Assembly: GCA_021234155.1 (NCBI GenBank)
Contig: JAJEKV010000015.1
Location: 12,050,101 to 12,114,100, forward strand
Source: Isoetes taiwanensis
Taxonomy: Eukaryota > Streptophyta > Lycopodiopsida > Isoetales > Isoetaceae
Direction of reading: 5' to 3'
DNA: 64,000 bases
Shown here: positions 45,903-57,334 of the stretch, piece by piece
Layout: each line of letters starts with the position of its first letter
How positions within the stretch are numbered: the first letter of the stretch is position 1
The notes under the pieces: model-generated
What the model was told of the DNA's origin: nothing
What the model saw: the letters and a program-made list of their open reading frames with translations, nothing else
Database searches by the model: none
Made by a program: the position numbers and the translations under genes

Positions 45903-46433
45903 CCCCAGAAAAAATATGCAGACTAAACAAAAACCTGTTTAGTAGCCTTCCAGACTGTCTAGCCTTCTTCCCAACCCTACAGTTCTGCTAGTTAATCATT
46001 TTTTAAGGTTTGTACAGGTGGCTTTTGCACGATAGACCATAATGCTTAGACAAAATTGTAGGGTATTGAATAAGCATAGTTTGGGTTCATTTTATCCGTT
46101 GACTTGTAGTAGAAGAGTTTAAATGTCAACTGGGCAAGGGTTATCTTAAACCAACGTCCATGTTAATTCCAATTGAACCATCATTCATTTAAATTGGATT
46201 TATGTCTGTTCCAAAAGCACGCCACTTTTGCATACCCTTTTTTCAATATAGTGTTGTAGTGTGTAACATGCTGTTTTGCAAGGTTGCAAATTTTTACATT
46301 ATAGTAGTGGGTGGTTTAACATTTTCTTGTTTTAATGAGAAGAATGTGGTGTTTGATTAGCATTTGTAGATAACAACACATCAATATACACAGAACACTT
46401 TTTACATTGTATTCACTTGATATGAAGATTACA
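45903..46433. other. No gene recognised
   Basis: AT-rich spacer between the MITE and the second methyltransferase-like gene. Confidence 0.4.
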
Positions 46434-47836
46434 TCATGGAGGGACTAGTCCTTTCTTTGTCAAATAACTCTCAAGATAGGGATCCATCTCCTTAGTCCGA
46501 TCTAGTTCTGGATGCGTTTGGACAATATCTGATAATGTTTTACTAGCAGCCAAGCCACTCATGATGGACATGAATAGTACTAGAAACTCATCTGTTGAGT
46601 AATCTAGTAGAGTATAACTTGGTGGATTTAGAGCCTGACCTTGATTATTAAAAGCACTTAAGAGCATGATCATCTACTATTATGATGTCCTCTTTCTTTT
46701 GAATGCCAAGCTGATCCATCATAGTACCAAGATGTTTAACGAAGACCAGTATGCCATCCGGATTTCTTGGATGTGGAAACTTTATACACTTAGTTTGGTC
46801 CCAAATCGCCACAAAGTCTCAATTCATTCCTGGTAACACCCTAAGAACTTCATCAATATTTCTGCATTCCATTGAGAACTAGATGGCAACATGAAACAAT
46901 CTGAATGCCTCGTTCATCATATCTTCTAAGTGTGGGCGAGGAAAGATCCATTTAGTATTCGATTCGAGACGGACTTGTTCGAAGTCATCCTTATTAATAA
47001 GCTTCTTAGGAAACGTTTCACACCGGACACCCTTCAGATCGAAGAAAATGATTTTGTCACAAGCAGGTGGAGCCCTGAACCATGGAAAACAAAGAGTTAG
47101 CCATACAAAAATTGTCTGCAATACACGCCAAACGCGTTTTGTCCGTTAGAAGTATTCTACATATCGCGCCTGGCGTGAATTACCTTTCATCATCAGAGCC
47201 TTTGTGGTCATCCCCAACAGTCATAGCGTCTACTTCACTCCCCGGATGCTTACTGCCACGGTTTAGTTCGGACATGTTCTCTTCTATGAAAGCTACCTCA
47301 AGGTTTTGATTCCTAACCTCAGTGGTTGAATCTGAGCTTGCATGATCATCCCGGCTTGTATCAGGAACTACCGTAGTCGTACCCCCAAGTGTAACATTAC
47401 CGGTTGGAATATTACCAAGCATGGACTCCATATTTTGCTCCATGATCTCACGTTCCGTGCTAGCATTGCGGCCTTCTCCTCGGGTTGCATTGCTTTTTAA
47501 ACATTCTGGAGTTGCCCTTGGAGGCTTTTGTGAAATAGTAGTATGCTTCTTCCCTTTGTAAGGTACCAAAGCCAATGGGTTTTTATCTTTGACAGGATCC
47601 CAATCAGCCGTGGCTAGTACCTTTTCGAAAAACACTTCAAAGAAATCCCTGGACTTGTCATCGTTGACGAAACTTAGACATCTTCTTGATGTCTTCAAGG
47701 CTTCTCTACCAATGTACCCTCCAACATGAAATTCACAACAAGTGGTATCAAGTGGTGCAAAAGACTCAACAAGATAGCTTGCCAGATTGATTGCAAACCC
47801 ATGTTTATTTAAAGGCCCCTTTTGTTTTGTCAGCAA
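46434..47836 (-). pseudogene. ParB-like/methyltransferase gene copy 2, C-terminal half
   Basis: Frame 47836-47180 extends upstream in phase (EFDVPDLYGKDITLELLTKQ). It has GPLNKHGFAINLASYLVESF and APLDTTCCEFHVGGYIGREA followed by LKTSRRCLSFVNDDKSRDFF. That resembles the SAM-binding motif of DNA methyltransferases (...D.F.G.G....A....R....E.D). A serine/threonine-rich acidic tail follows. Frames 47121-46879 and 46673-46434 continue with FDLKGVRCETFPKKLI and DFVAIWDQTKCIKFPHPRNP-like text in several frames. The motif-IV-like block is not seen in this copy. Multiple shifts and stops show decay. Confidence 0.5.
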
Positions 47837-47879
47837 TTCCAGAGTGATGTCTTTCCCATAAAGGTCAGGAACATCAAAT

Positions 47880-50388
47880 TCCTAGCATTTCATTCGCTTC
47901 ATCCTCATCATCTGCTTTGTAAAAGACATTTTTCAAGCTGGGTTCATCTAAAAGAAAACACTGCCATGCACCTTTATCTGATGCTCCTTTGCTCTTAGCT
48001 ACCTCATAGTCATCATCTGGCACAAGGGATATCATTATGAAGATTATACATGCGCTTTTTAAACTGCATCCTCAAATCAGTATCCTTTGTCTCAAAGAGA
48101 AGAGAACCTTCCTTAACGACCTTTAGGCATTCCAAGTCGTATGAAGCCACCAAAGCATGCATATGAGGCTCTCCCGGGGGGAATTGATGACAATAATAAA
48201 GAGCTTCTCAATTGTTAAGCCTATGTAGCTAGTAAAAAAACTGTTGTACTCTTTTTGAATCATCCCCTTCTCTCCTTTTGCAGTCCTGCTAGCCAATACA
48301 AACAGAGAAATATTACAAGGGCCTATTGTTGTATCGGGTAGGAGACCTTTATAGTCAGTAGAGACCAGGTATTGGAGTGCAGGTAAGTCACCACCAGCAT
48401 CTTTCAGGATGGCAACCTTTCTTCTCAGCTCAACCATCACCTTATCTGATAGTTTTGTAGTATGATGTTGGTTCTTTGATTTCTTGTTTTGCATAACGTC
48501 CTTGGACCAGAAGACGTATTTCTTGATGTCATCGGCAGACACGCCATACTTGTCTAGCAGACCGAGTTCAGACAATGTTACATTACCAGATAGCTTCTGA
48601 AGTTCTTGATCAATTGCTACCTTCATAACTCGCATGTTCTTTATATGAGTGCAATAATCAACGAAGGACATTTTGTTCTTAACTGAAGAACCCTTCTTGT
48701 ACAGAACTTCTTTATTTATGCATTGATCTAACAGCCAAATGACTTCATCATCCTGAAGGCCCTGTACTTTCCTCATCTCGGTGGTCTTCAAATCAAATAT
48801 TGTCTCTTGAGGAGGCACTCTTCCCATTGCATCTGGCAGCTGTTTCTGAGTATAAGCATCCCAGAACTCGTTTCACTTCGCCCAGACTTCGTCCTTAGCG
48901 AAGATGGTCCCTCTGGAAAATGCTCCAGACGTCTCCTCTGCTTCCTCCCACTATTTTTCCTGTCTTTTTGGGCCTTGGTTTCTTTATCTTGGATGATAGC
49001 CAAGGTCTTTTCCAATGCCTTATACTCCTTAGACTTCGTGCCTCCTTGCTTTGTTTGCAGCGATCTTCCATATTCTATCCATTGCTGGGGGGCATGACGG
49101 AGTTGTTCCATGTAAGGGCTGCACGAATAAGAAAAATATATCAACCAAAACACGCAGGGCATACAAAAATAAACAGCTTTTTAAATCAAGCCAACAGGAT
49201 AACCAGGAAAGGACAAAGCCAGGCGTGCTCATAACGTTTCTGATGTGTACTCATGCTGCCAATTCGCGCCAGGCCTAGTCTATTGTCTGGCGCGAATTGC
49301 CTGTTGAATACACACCAGAAGCGTTTTGGTCAGGCAGTATATTGCCAGTTCGCGCATGACCTAGTCTATTGTCAGGCAGTATATTGTCAATTAAGTATAT
49401 TGTCAGGCAGTATATTGCCAGATGCGAGCTGACAGCATGAATAGACGCCTGACCTAGTCTACTACTGTTATTCCTACTTGATACATCTAAATACCACCTA
49501 ATATACTAACCTTTTATAAAGGAAGACTTTGTCCATTTCGTTCAATGTTGCATTAATCTCTGCGAGGTTCTCTGCAGGGGTATGGAGGCTTAGAAACCGA
49601 CACCTTCTGTAGTTGTAATGAAGCAGATACATGGTTTGTCCTGTTTGCTTAGCCTATCCATGGTTGGATAGGGAACGTTGTGCTTCAATAGAATGCTGTC
49701 CGTCAATAATAAGCAAGCATATATTTGGGTTCTCTACTGTAAGCTCCTCTAGCGTTGTCCACTGGAGTGGAGCATCTTTTTTCCTATCCTAAGGAAGCAC
49801 GTCTGCTGGCATAGGGACTTGGCCTAGATTCCTCAGCATCGCCCTCAAGATTTCTCTTGCATGCTCAGAGTCATACCTCCTGCTAACAAATGTTGACTTA
49901 TGTGATCTCACCAGACGGTCAACATGGATGGGATGTGTAAAAGATTGGCCAAGTGGGTAGTTGTCTGCGTACTTGACTAACCTACTCATTGCCTCCAGCT
50001 GCGATTTTTTTTCGGAGTCATTTTCTGCCAGCATGCCATCAACTGTTGCAGCTGGGATGTCCTTTCCTAAGTCCAGCAATCTTCGTACATCCCTGATATC
50101 ATTTTGATGCTTCAACTCTTCCAGGTAGTAACTTAGAGAAGATCCCCGCAAAGCTCTCCTCACTGCAGACACTGGAGTGAGAGCAGTATTTTGAGGCCAT
50201 CCATACTTGAAACATGATTCAACACTCACATCCTTCTTCACCAGACCAATCTTTGAAAGCTGTTGCCTTGGCATGTGTAAATCTGACAAGATCTTTCTTG
50301 TGGTTCCAATTATTTCGTTTCGTATTTGAGGGCGTATCTCACGCATGGTTTTGCCTAGATTTTGGGGGTGTATTGTATGCAGAATCAT
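47880..50388 (-). pseudogene. ParB-like/methyltransferase gene copy 2, N-terminal half
   Basis: The first exon (50388-49512) reads MILHTIHPQNLGKTMREIRP, then FTHPIHVDRLVRSHKSTFVS, and after a stop NICLLIIDGQHSIEAQRSLS and HTPAENLAEINATLNEMDKV. The IDGQH..EA...L core plus the following (A)E..A.I...LN matches the GGNH..A..L and GLTDEEA block of copy 1. An intron (about 49511-49110) with repeat motifs follows, then a charged exon (QQWIEYGRSLQTKQGGTKSK, KAQKDRKNSGRKQRRRLEHF), then 48827-48123 with TTEMRKVQGLQDDEVIWLLD, parallel to WREMQGFTDTELLERLL of copy 1. Decayed. Confidence 0.55.
49250..49450. repeat. Intronic repeat array in copy 2: TTCGCGCCAGGC and CCTAGTCTATTGTC motifs
   Basis: CCAATTCGCGCCAGGC (about 49259) and GTCTGGCGCGAATTGCC (about 49289) form an inverted pair. 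CCTAGTCTATTGTC recurs at about 49276 and 49360, a related CCTAGTCTACT at about 49454, and CAGGCAGTATATTG recurs three times. The related GCCTGGCGTGAATTACC sits in another intron near 47169. Confidence 0.7.
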
Positions 50389-51960
50389 AGCTGAACTGTA
50401 TTTTTTTGAGTGCTTTGAGCTGCTTGTTGGCCATCAAAGCAGCATTCCAAAATAGGCTCTGGCATGCATTTGTTTAATGGTTTGTGTGCATGGTCTAAGA
50501 ATGGAAGGATACGGATGCATGCCCCTTTATTTATTTGGCAAGGGTGCCAACGGATCCGGCAAGGTCTATTGAAAGGGAATACAGTAAATCTTTTTACTGT
50601 GCAAAAGAAATTCCAAAGCGTTTGAAGGGAAAAACGCTTCTTGCTCGAGAAATCAGAGGGCTCTTTTGGTGATGAGGGTGGAATCCCAGATATTTCAGTC
50701 CATAATTACTTGTCTCAGAGACATAAGGAGGTTTAGATTTGGCTTCTTTACCTAGATTCAAGGGTTCTGGAGAGGTCGGCATAGCCTAGAGGTTCGAATC
50801 CTCCAGCCCTGGTATCAGCAGTTGTGTCTGTTTGTTCTACAGTTAGATCCAGTTAAACCCAGGAAGACGATTGATTGCGGCGGTTCCAAATCTTGGAGTC
50901 AGCACAGAACTAGTTAGGGCAAAACAAGTTCGAAATCTTGGAGTGAGCACAAACCTAGTCAGGGCAGCAGCAGCAGAGGATTCTTGGGCAGAGTGCGGAG
51001 AGTGCAAGCCGAACTGTGAATTTTGTTATCGAACAAAGGTATTGTTGCAGAGCCCGGCCATGGTAGACATTTGCTGATACTGGAAAAGTCGATTCTGTTC
51101 TTTTGTTTGTGACCTTTTTGTTTGTTTGTTTGTGATAGCCACAAATCCGAATGCAAGGAGAAGCATTGGAACGTTATTAGGCCTTCAACCATGGGAAGTT
51201 CTTTCTGTTTGCCATTAAGCAGGGAAGGAGGAATTCTGAGTGTAAGAGGAAGCGTTTGCAAATGCATGTATATTTGTGTAGAGCTATGGTTTTGAATTGC
51301 ATGTACATATTTTGTGGACGTATTGGAACATAAGGAGCACCACTTTTATATATTTATTTGCATCAAGACACGCCATTATTACCAATGCTGAATTCAAATA
51401 AGAAGCAATACATGAATTCAAATAAGAAAGAATACATGCAAAATAAATGAAGTTGAGATTCCATGTCATATATTGTCAAGATCTAAAATCTTTTAAAATC
51501 GGAATGCAATAATTCCTCTGCCAAGTTTCGGAGATCAAGTAGGATATGTAGAGTGAGAGGCCAGACGCATGACCTCACTTTCCTAATCCAATGTTCGTTT
51601 AAGATAAGTATAGAGGAGTATATAAGAGTTCTTTACCGAAGAGAACAATTTTCATGTAGTCAATGTTTGCTTCCAATCTGCATATACAATGGCTCAAACA
51701 TTGCCTAAGCTTTTATCTTAATTATGGGTCGAACATTTCTCTTATACAGTCTATAGAGCAAAGAAAAGACCCGAAAGCAATGAGGAGCTGCAGGAACTGC
51801 TTGCCAATGTCTTTGGCTAATGATGTCTTCCACGTTCATTTGTGTCCAATCAAACATTTCCTGCAAAACAACCTAATAAACAGAGTTAGCAGAAAGCTGA
51901 GATTTTTTATGCATTGTATTATTATTAGTATTCCCAATCAGGGTGCAAAATGCTACTAAA
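50389..51960. other. No gene recognised; short direct repeat and a tRNA-primer-like site
   Basis: TTCCAAATCTTGGAGTCAGC (about 50884) and TTCGAAATCTTGGAGTGAGC (about 50929) are the starts of a 45-base direct repeat. TGGTATCAGC at 50810 resembles the TGGTATCAGAGC primer-binding site of copia elements, but no LTR ends were found. Plus-strand frame 50871-51077 is not recognised. Confidence 0.35.
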
Positions 51961-51969
51961 TCCAGTTCA

Positions 51970-52310
51970 TGTTTTAATCTGTGCATTGTTGACAAAACCT
52001 TTGCTCTTGCCCATAATTGATAACCATCTGCCTGTACCATCAAAACAGATGTTAAAAATATCAGGTATTGATTTACTGTTCCTTTCATAAGGAAATATAA
52101 CTTTTAAATGAGTCACACAGTTCATGCCATTGATATAACAGGCATGAATGTATTTGCCGCATGCCAAAAATTTTGCAGATGTACATGCATGCAGCGCACT
52201 TGTACATGCGACCTGATCTGGCATCTCGAGTGCTTCCATATTTCATACACAGTGTAAGAATGGCATTGCCAGTAAATATGTCAGAAGCATATTGTAACCT
52301 AATAGCACCA
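51970..52310 (-). pseudogene. PPR protein gene remnant
   Basis: The minus strand gives FTGNAILTLCMKYGSTRDA in one frame, then PDQVACTSALHACTSAKFLA and CGKYIHACYING in another. This is the PPR pattern (N.L..MY.K.G...DA, then L.AC.......GK.IHA). A frameshift separates them, and the rest is lost. Confidence 0.7.
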
Positions 52311-52499
52311 ACATGAATGTATTTTTACCATTCCAGGCTTCTTGCTGCACTACAGTTACTCTTCACTGATATACACGGCACTATCTGGCTTGGATCTGTT
52401 GGACTGCATGATCTTAAAGAGTATGACAATATTCCTAACTAGTAATGGTGCCCAGCGTTGCTGGGCATAAGTTGAGAGCCTGTAAATGCTTTGGGATGT

Positions 52500-54436
52500 A
52501 GTGAGAAAAGCCCTATCCCCTTCCATTTCCCTTTTGCTCTATCCCGCATTTCATTTTTTCTTATTTTCTCTACTTTTTTTTTCTTTTCCTTTTTTTTTTC
52601 TCGTCTTTCTCACATGTTTCCTTGTTTTCCCATCCCTTTCCTTCCCCCTTTCCTATTCCTGATAACCTTTTTCCCTTCCCTTTTGCTCATTTCTCCACCT
52701 TTTCCTTCTTCTCTTTTTTCTTTGCCCTTTTCCCTTCCCCTTTCTCTTTTTTTATGCCTTCTCTTTTCCCCACCCTTTTTCCATGTCTTCCCTTTTTCTC
52801 AACCTTTTACTCTTTCGCCCTTTTCCATGCCTTATTTTCCTTATCTTTTCCTCCTTTTCCCACTCTTTTCCTCCTTTTTTTGTGTGCCATTTTCCCTTCC
52901 ATTTTTCTTTTCTCCCTCCCGTTTTCCATGCCCTTTTTACCTTCCCTTTTTCCATCTCCTCACCCTTTCCCTCTTTCCCTTTTCCATGTGCCCTTTTTCT
53001 CTTCCCCTTTTCCATTTTCCTCATTTCCTTTTTCTCGTGCCTCTCTCTCGTTCCCCCCCATGGTTCGAAAATAGGGGAGTTCCTCCCCTAAAAATCCGCC
53101 CACTTGTCTTAAATTCCGATCATCCAAAAAAAATTTCGGCAATTTTCCGGCACAAAAATAACAAATTTCTGGCATAATACACTAAAAAATGCACTAACAT
53201 ATATATATTTTTTCCGGTAGCCTCAAAAAACCAGCGGCATTTTTTCTGGCTAGACTCATTGCTATTTTCGAGCCCTGTTCCCCCCTTTTCCATTCTTTTT
53301 TCTTTTCTATTTCCCTTTTCCCATGCCCTTTTTCCCACCCTTTTCTTCTTTCTATTTTTCCCGTGCTTCCTTTTCCTCCTTTTCCCACCCTTTCCCTCTT
53401 CCCGTGCAATTTTCCCTCCTTTCAACCCTTCCTTTTTCTTTTCTCTTTTCCTTTCCTCATGTCCTTTTTCCCTTTCCCTCCCTCCATCACTCCCCTGCTT
53501 CCCTTTCCCTTTTTTCTCGTTTCCTTTTCTTGATGGATTTTTTTTCTTTCCATTTTCCTCCTTTGCCGATCCTTTTCCTGTGCACTTTTTCCCTTCCTTT
53601 CCTTTTCCTTTTCCTTTTTTCCATGCCTTTTGCACATTTGTTTTATTCTCTTATTTCCTATACCCATTTTCCTCTTTTCCCCACCCTTTCTGTCTTGCCC
53701 CTTTTCTTTTCCCTTTTTTCTTTTTTTCCTTTCTTCACCATTTTCCTCTTCCCTTTTCTCTCATGCCCTTCCCCCCTTCCCTTTTCTCGTTTCCCTCTTT
53801 CTTTTTCCTTGTGACCTTTACCTAGGTCCCCTTTCCCCCCTTTCCCTTTCCTTTTTCTTTCTTCTCACTTTCCTTTTTTTATGCCCCTTTTCTTTTCCCC
53901 TCTCCCCATCCTTTTCTTATTCCCCCTTGTCCCTTCCCTTTTCCTCATTTTTCCAACCTTTCACTCTTCCCCTTTTCTTGATGCGTTTTTTCCCTTCCCT
54001 TTCCCTCTTTTTTTTTTTTTTTTTTTTTTCCCTTTTCCTATGCCATTTGTCCCTTCATTTTTCCTCTTTCCTCAACGCTTCTCTTTTTCCCCCTTTTCCC
54101 ATGCTCCTTCCTTTTCCATACTTTTTTTCCTCCTCCCCTTTTCCATGCTTTTTTTCTCCTTCATTTTCTCCTTTTTTCAACCTTTTCCTCTTTCCTTTTT
54201 TTTTTTCATGCCCTTTCCATTTACCTTTTCCACTTTATCTCTTCCTCCTTCCCTCGTGCCCTTTTCCCAAGTTCCCTTTCCCTTTTTCGTTTTCCATGCC
54301 TTTTTCTCTTCTCTTATCCCCACCCTTTTCCCTTTTCCTTTTACCCTTTTCCCTTTTCCCCATGCCTTTTTGCCCTTCACATTCTCTCTTTCCACTTCCC
54401 TTTTCCTTTTCCCCCTTTTCATTTACCCTTTCCCCT
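52500..54436. repeat. 1.9 kb polypyrimidine tract (C/T-rich, plus strand)
   Basis: Two blocks (about 52500-53045 and 53262-54436) consist almost only of C and T, built from degenerate units like CCTTTTCCCATGCCCTTTTT; ATGC recurs at irregular spacing. The middle (53046-53261) is ordinary sequence. The tract yields long spurious ORFs on both strands in many frames; none is a gene. Tracts of this kind can form triplex (H-DNA) structures. Confidence 0.95.
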
Positions 54437-54474
54437 TAAGAGATCGAAGCATGACCAATCATAGTGTTGGTAAC

Positions 54475-55008
54475 ATTAGGGTTTTTTTGAGATTAAAAAA
54501 GGGCAACTAAGCCAAATGAATATAAATGAACTACCAATCAGAAATCAGAGCCTGACGGGTCCAGTCAGCAAAACTGTTATAACTAACTCACTGGATCACA
54601 TTTTCTAACATAACTATTGATAGAAAAGTCCAAATGAGCTCTCGTTTAGTGCAATAGATAGATCTCGTTGAGATCTTTCTAATCTTAGGTGCTTTGCATA
54701 TATTTTAACCATTTATGATTGTCAAAACTCCAAAAAATATGGTTTTTACCATTTTTTACTATCCCACAAGGCTAAAAGATATGCAAACCACCCAAGGTTG
54801 GAAAGATCTCAATGAGATCTATCTATTGCACCAAACAAGAGCTCATTTGGACTTTTCTATCAACACTTATGCTAGAAAATGTGATCCAGTGAGTTAGTTA
54901 TAACTGTTTTGCTGACTGGATTACCAGTTCTATTTTCTAATTGGTAGTTCATATAGCTTAGTCAGCAGTTCTTAGAAGGCCCTTTTATGATTTAAAAAAA
55001 TCCCTAAT
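54475..55008. repeat. Long inverted repeat (foldback element), arms about 240 bp
   Basis: The left arm starts ATTAGGGTTTTTTTGAGATT and the right end reverse-complements to ATTAGGGATTTTTTTAAATC. Inner arms pair too: AAAAGTCCAAATGAGCTCTC (left) with its complement in GAGCTCATTTGGACTTTTCT (right), and ATAGATAGATCTCGTTGAGA with TCTCAATGAGATCTATCTAT. Both arms carry ACTGTTATAACTAACTCACT. No clear target duplication. Probably a foldback or MITE-like element. Confidence 0.8.
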
Positions 55009-55094
55009 GGTCGTGCAATAAATCTAGGCCTTCGGATGCATCCAGATGATCTTGGCCATTCAAATTAGGGCTCGATGCACTACACACTTACGGT

Positions 55095-55114
55095 ATAACA
55101 TTATAATATAAGAT
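55095..55114. repeat. Dispersed AT-rich motif ATAACATTATAATATAAGAT (copy 1)
   Basis: Identical to 56373-56392, and 19 of 20 bases match the reverse complement of 15201-15220. The flanks share a (TTC or GTCCGA)..TAGGGC block about 30 bases upstream, so the repeat unit is about 60 bases. Confidence 0.65.
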
Positions 55115-55154
55115 GGTTATTCCATCAAAAACTTGGTAAACATAATTCATGTCT

Positions 55155-55620
55155 CTAGGAGCTGCACGATCCACCTTTCCGAAGCTGCATAAAGACTTCG
55201 TACTCATCTCCAGGAGCGTCAAGCCCTGAGATATCTGCTTTGATGACGATTCTGGAATCAGCATATATAGACTTTCCCCACCCTAATGATTTTGTATGGG
55301 CAATTGTAGATAGGACACTTACATAAGTAACAATGTCTGGCTTGAACTCATTTTGCCTCATCCTTTAAAAAAGCTTGCTTGCTTCCTTTCCATCTCGATT
55401 CTGATTATAACCTACAACCATTGTAGTCTATGTAAATACATCTATTCTGGACATGTTGTCAAACAATTAACTTGCATCAATCACACTTCCACACTTTAGA
55501 TTCATGTTGAGCAGAGCATTTTCTACAACAATGCTAGTTTCTCTTGTTTGAGTAACGTGAGTTGCATATCTATCTTGGGAGCTCAATTTCTTCAGCTGGC
55601 GAATTGCCCTGCACTACAGA
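55155..55620 (-). pseudogene. PPR protein gene remnant
   Basis: Reading upstream to downstream: TSIVVENALLNMNLKCGSVI, DAS, one stop, LFDNMSRIDV, TMVVGYNQNRDGKEASKLF, one stop, MRQNEFKPDIVTYVSVLSTI. These are two PPR units in a single register broken by stops. The family acts in organelle RNA processing. Upstream of 55620, the sequence to about 55860 may be a further decayed unit (SSFIQNACVGHAKK). Confidence 0.75.
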
Positions 55621-56157
55621 ATGCAATCGAGATCGTTGGATACTGATTTTTCTTATAAAACACTTGGTATTTGGGATGCAGCCGTACCTTTATTGTTTTT
55701 CTTGGCATGTCCAACACAAGCATTTTGGATAAAACTCGATCCTGCTACTACTTGTGTTTGCTGTACAAAACGCGGAAAAGCACATCTAACATCAATGGAT
55801 GGAATAGAAGAGACTGCGACTTCCAAACTGAGTTGCCCTAAAATCCCCTGTTTTGTATGAGTTGATCGGCCAAAAAAAGGACTGAAAATTGCTTAAATCA
55901 TCAAATCATCTGTTGTTGCTGCAAGTAAGCTCGGCATGGATGCCCTTAAAGAATGGATAAATTGCATATGAAACACAAACTGTTGCAGAAAGCCAGGGCA
56001 ATTATTTTTTCCATTGTAGGGTTGTTTTCCTGCCATCACCAGATCATCCAACTATCTACTTAGATCCGGATTAGAAGGCTCTTTAAATCCAAGAAGGCGC
56101 TCTGAATTCTTGGCTGGTAGGATTAGAAGCCAGAAGAATCCAGAAAGGCCATAGCAT
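55621..56157. other. Probable extension of the PPR remnant; otherwise nothing seen
   Basis: See the preceding pseudogene. The plus-strand frame 55621-55860 is not recognised and is likely antisense noise. Confidence 0.3.
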
Positions 56158-56290
56158 GCCTGCTTGCCCGTTAGGGTTAAAACAGAGAAGGGGCTCGAGA
56201 GCTGCCCAGCATGTGGATATGGAAGAATGCGGTGCCCAATTTGCCATCGTTCTGCTCGTTGCAAGAGCAAAGAGAGAAAAAAAATAGCAA
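56158..56290 (+). pseudogene. Cysteine-rich CxxC exon fragment
   Basis: The frame reads RVKTEKGLESCPACGYGRMR then CPICHRSARCKSKERKK. The spacing CPACGYGRMRCPIC resembles zinc-binding repeats of DnaJ-type (CxxCxG) plastid proteins. An isolated fragment; the identity is a guess. Confidence 0.35.
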
Positions 56291-56372
56291 GTTTTAATAT
56301 TCAAGCAGCAATTTTGACCGTTAAACAGAGAGAGCAAATCTCAGCCGTCCGATCTAGGGCGTGGTCCATTAC

Positions 56373-56392
56373 ATAACATTATAATATAAGAT
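56373..56392. repeat. Dispersed AT-rich motif (copy 2)
   Basis: Preceded by CCGTCCGATCTAGGGC, as in the copy at 15.2 kb (which reads CCGTCCGATTTAGGGC on the minus strand). The common unit may be a promoter or element end. Confidence 0.65.
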
Positions 56393-57179
56393 TGTGGCCA
56401 CGTGCCATTTCCTCAGCGACTGCTGACGTGGCCACGTCAGCAGTCCGCACACCCACGTCACGGATTGCCATGCATTCATTATGGCACTTTTTCGAGGTTC
56501 GAGAATGCAGCCAGAAATAACTGCACTCTTCCCCTTCCTTCTGCCCCGACCTCATCCAATTCATCCTCCTCTTCTGTCCTTTGTCTGCTCTGTTCCGGCT
56601 AGGCGATCGATCAAAGAACACCTCCGCGACTTAATCTTATGATAGCCGCCTGGTCGACGGATCGCGATGCATCCAGCGCCAAAGTTTTCGGACAAACCTC
56701 TATTCTATTTGCAAGCGTCTGTGTAGGCAAGGAATCAGACATGCAAGCTGCCTCTTCTTCCAGCAAATCTGACGAGTGCGTTCTTTCCTTATGTTATCTG
56801 TTTTCTGTTCACAGTTTTTATCATTGTTTCACTCTTTTTCATATGTTCTTTTCACCATTTGTTGTTGTTGTTGTTTTTTTTTTTTTTTTGAAGCCAATTC
56901 CGTGTTCTTTGTTTGTATTGCTTAGTTGAATACCGTTTATGCATAACTAAGATTAGGGATAAGCAATCGAAATAGGAATCCTCCAAAGACAGGCGATAGA
57001 ATGAAAGAAATTGCATAAGCAAGCATGTACACAAATGAAACAACTATGAATATTTCATTGCGCAGAGCATTTATAACACCTTCAATCCATCAGGTTATGT
57101 AGCTTAGAGCATTGCGCAGAGCTTTCTAACATTTTACTACATCCTCCCTTGCAGGAAAGGTACAGTCTACACCCTGCAA

Positions 57180-57262
57180 TCTCGACTCGCGAGTCGAGAA
57201 TCCCTCACCCAACCATCACTTCTAGAAGTACTCTCCCTATTCTCACCTCGCGAGTCGAGAAT
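57180..57262. repeat. TCTCGACTCGCGAGTCGAGA palindromes, first cluster
   Basis: A perfect 20-base palindrome at about 57180, and a related TCTCACCTCGCGAGTCGAGA at about 57241, separated by CACCCAACCATCACTTCTAG. Confidence 0.85.
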
Positions 57263-57334
57263 GGTCCAGCAAGTACGTCAGGAGACGATGAAAATGAAAA
57301 TGATGAATGAGATGATGAAGCAGACAGTGTAAAG

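Noticed and set aside
50809-50820. TGGTATCAGC as an LTR-retrotransposon primer-binding site
   Set aside because: No TG...CA terminal repeats or direct LTR partner were found nearby.
50770-50830. tRNA-like GGTTCGAATCC box
   Set aside because: No cloverleaf can be drawn; the A-box-like and B-box-like parts are too close.
52491-54510. Several ORFs of 150-270 codons in the C/T-rich block, both strands
   Set aside because: They come from the biased composition: the same block is open in many frames. Proteins are only P, F, S, L or K, E, G, R.
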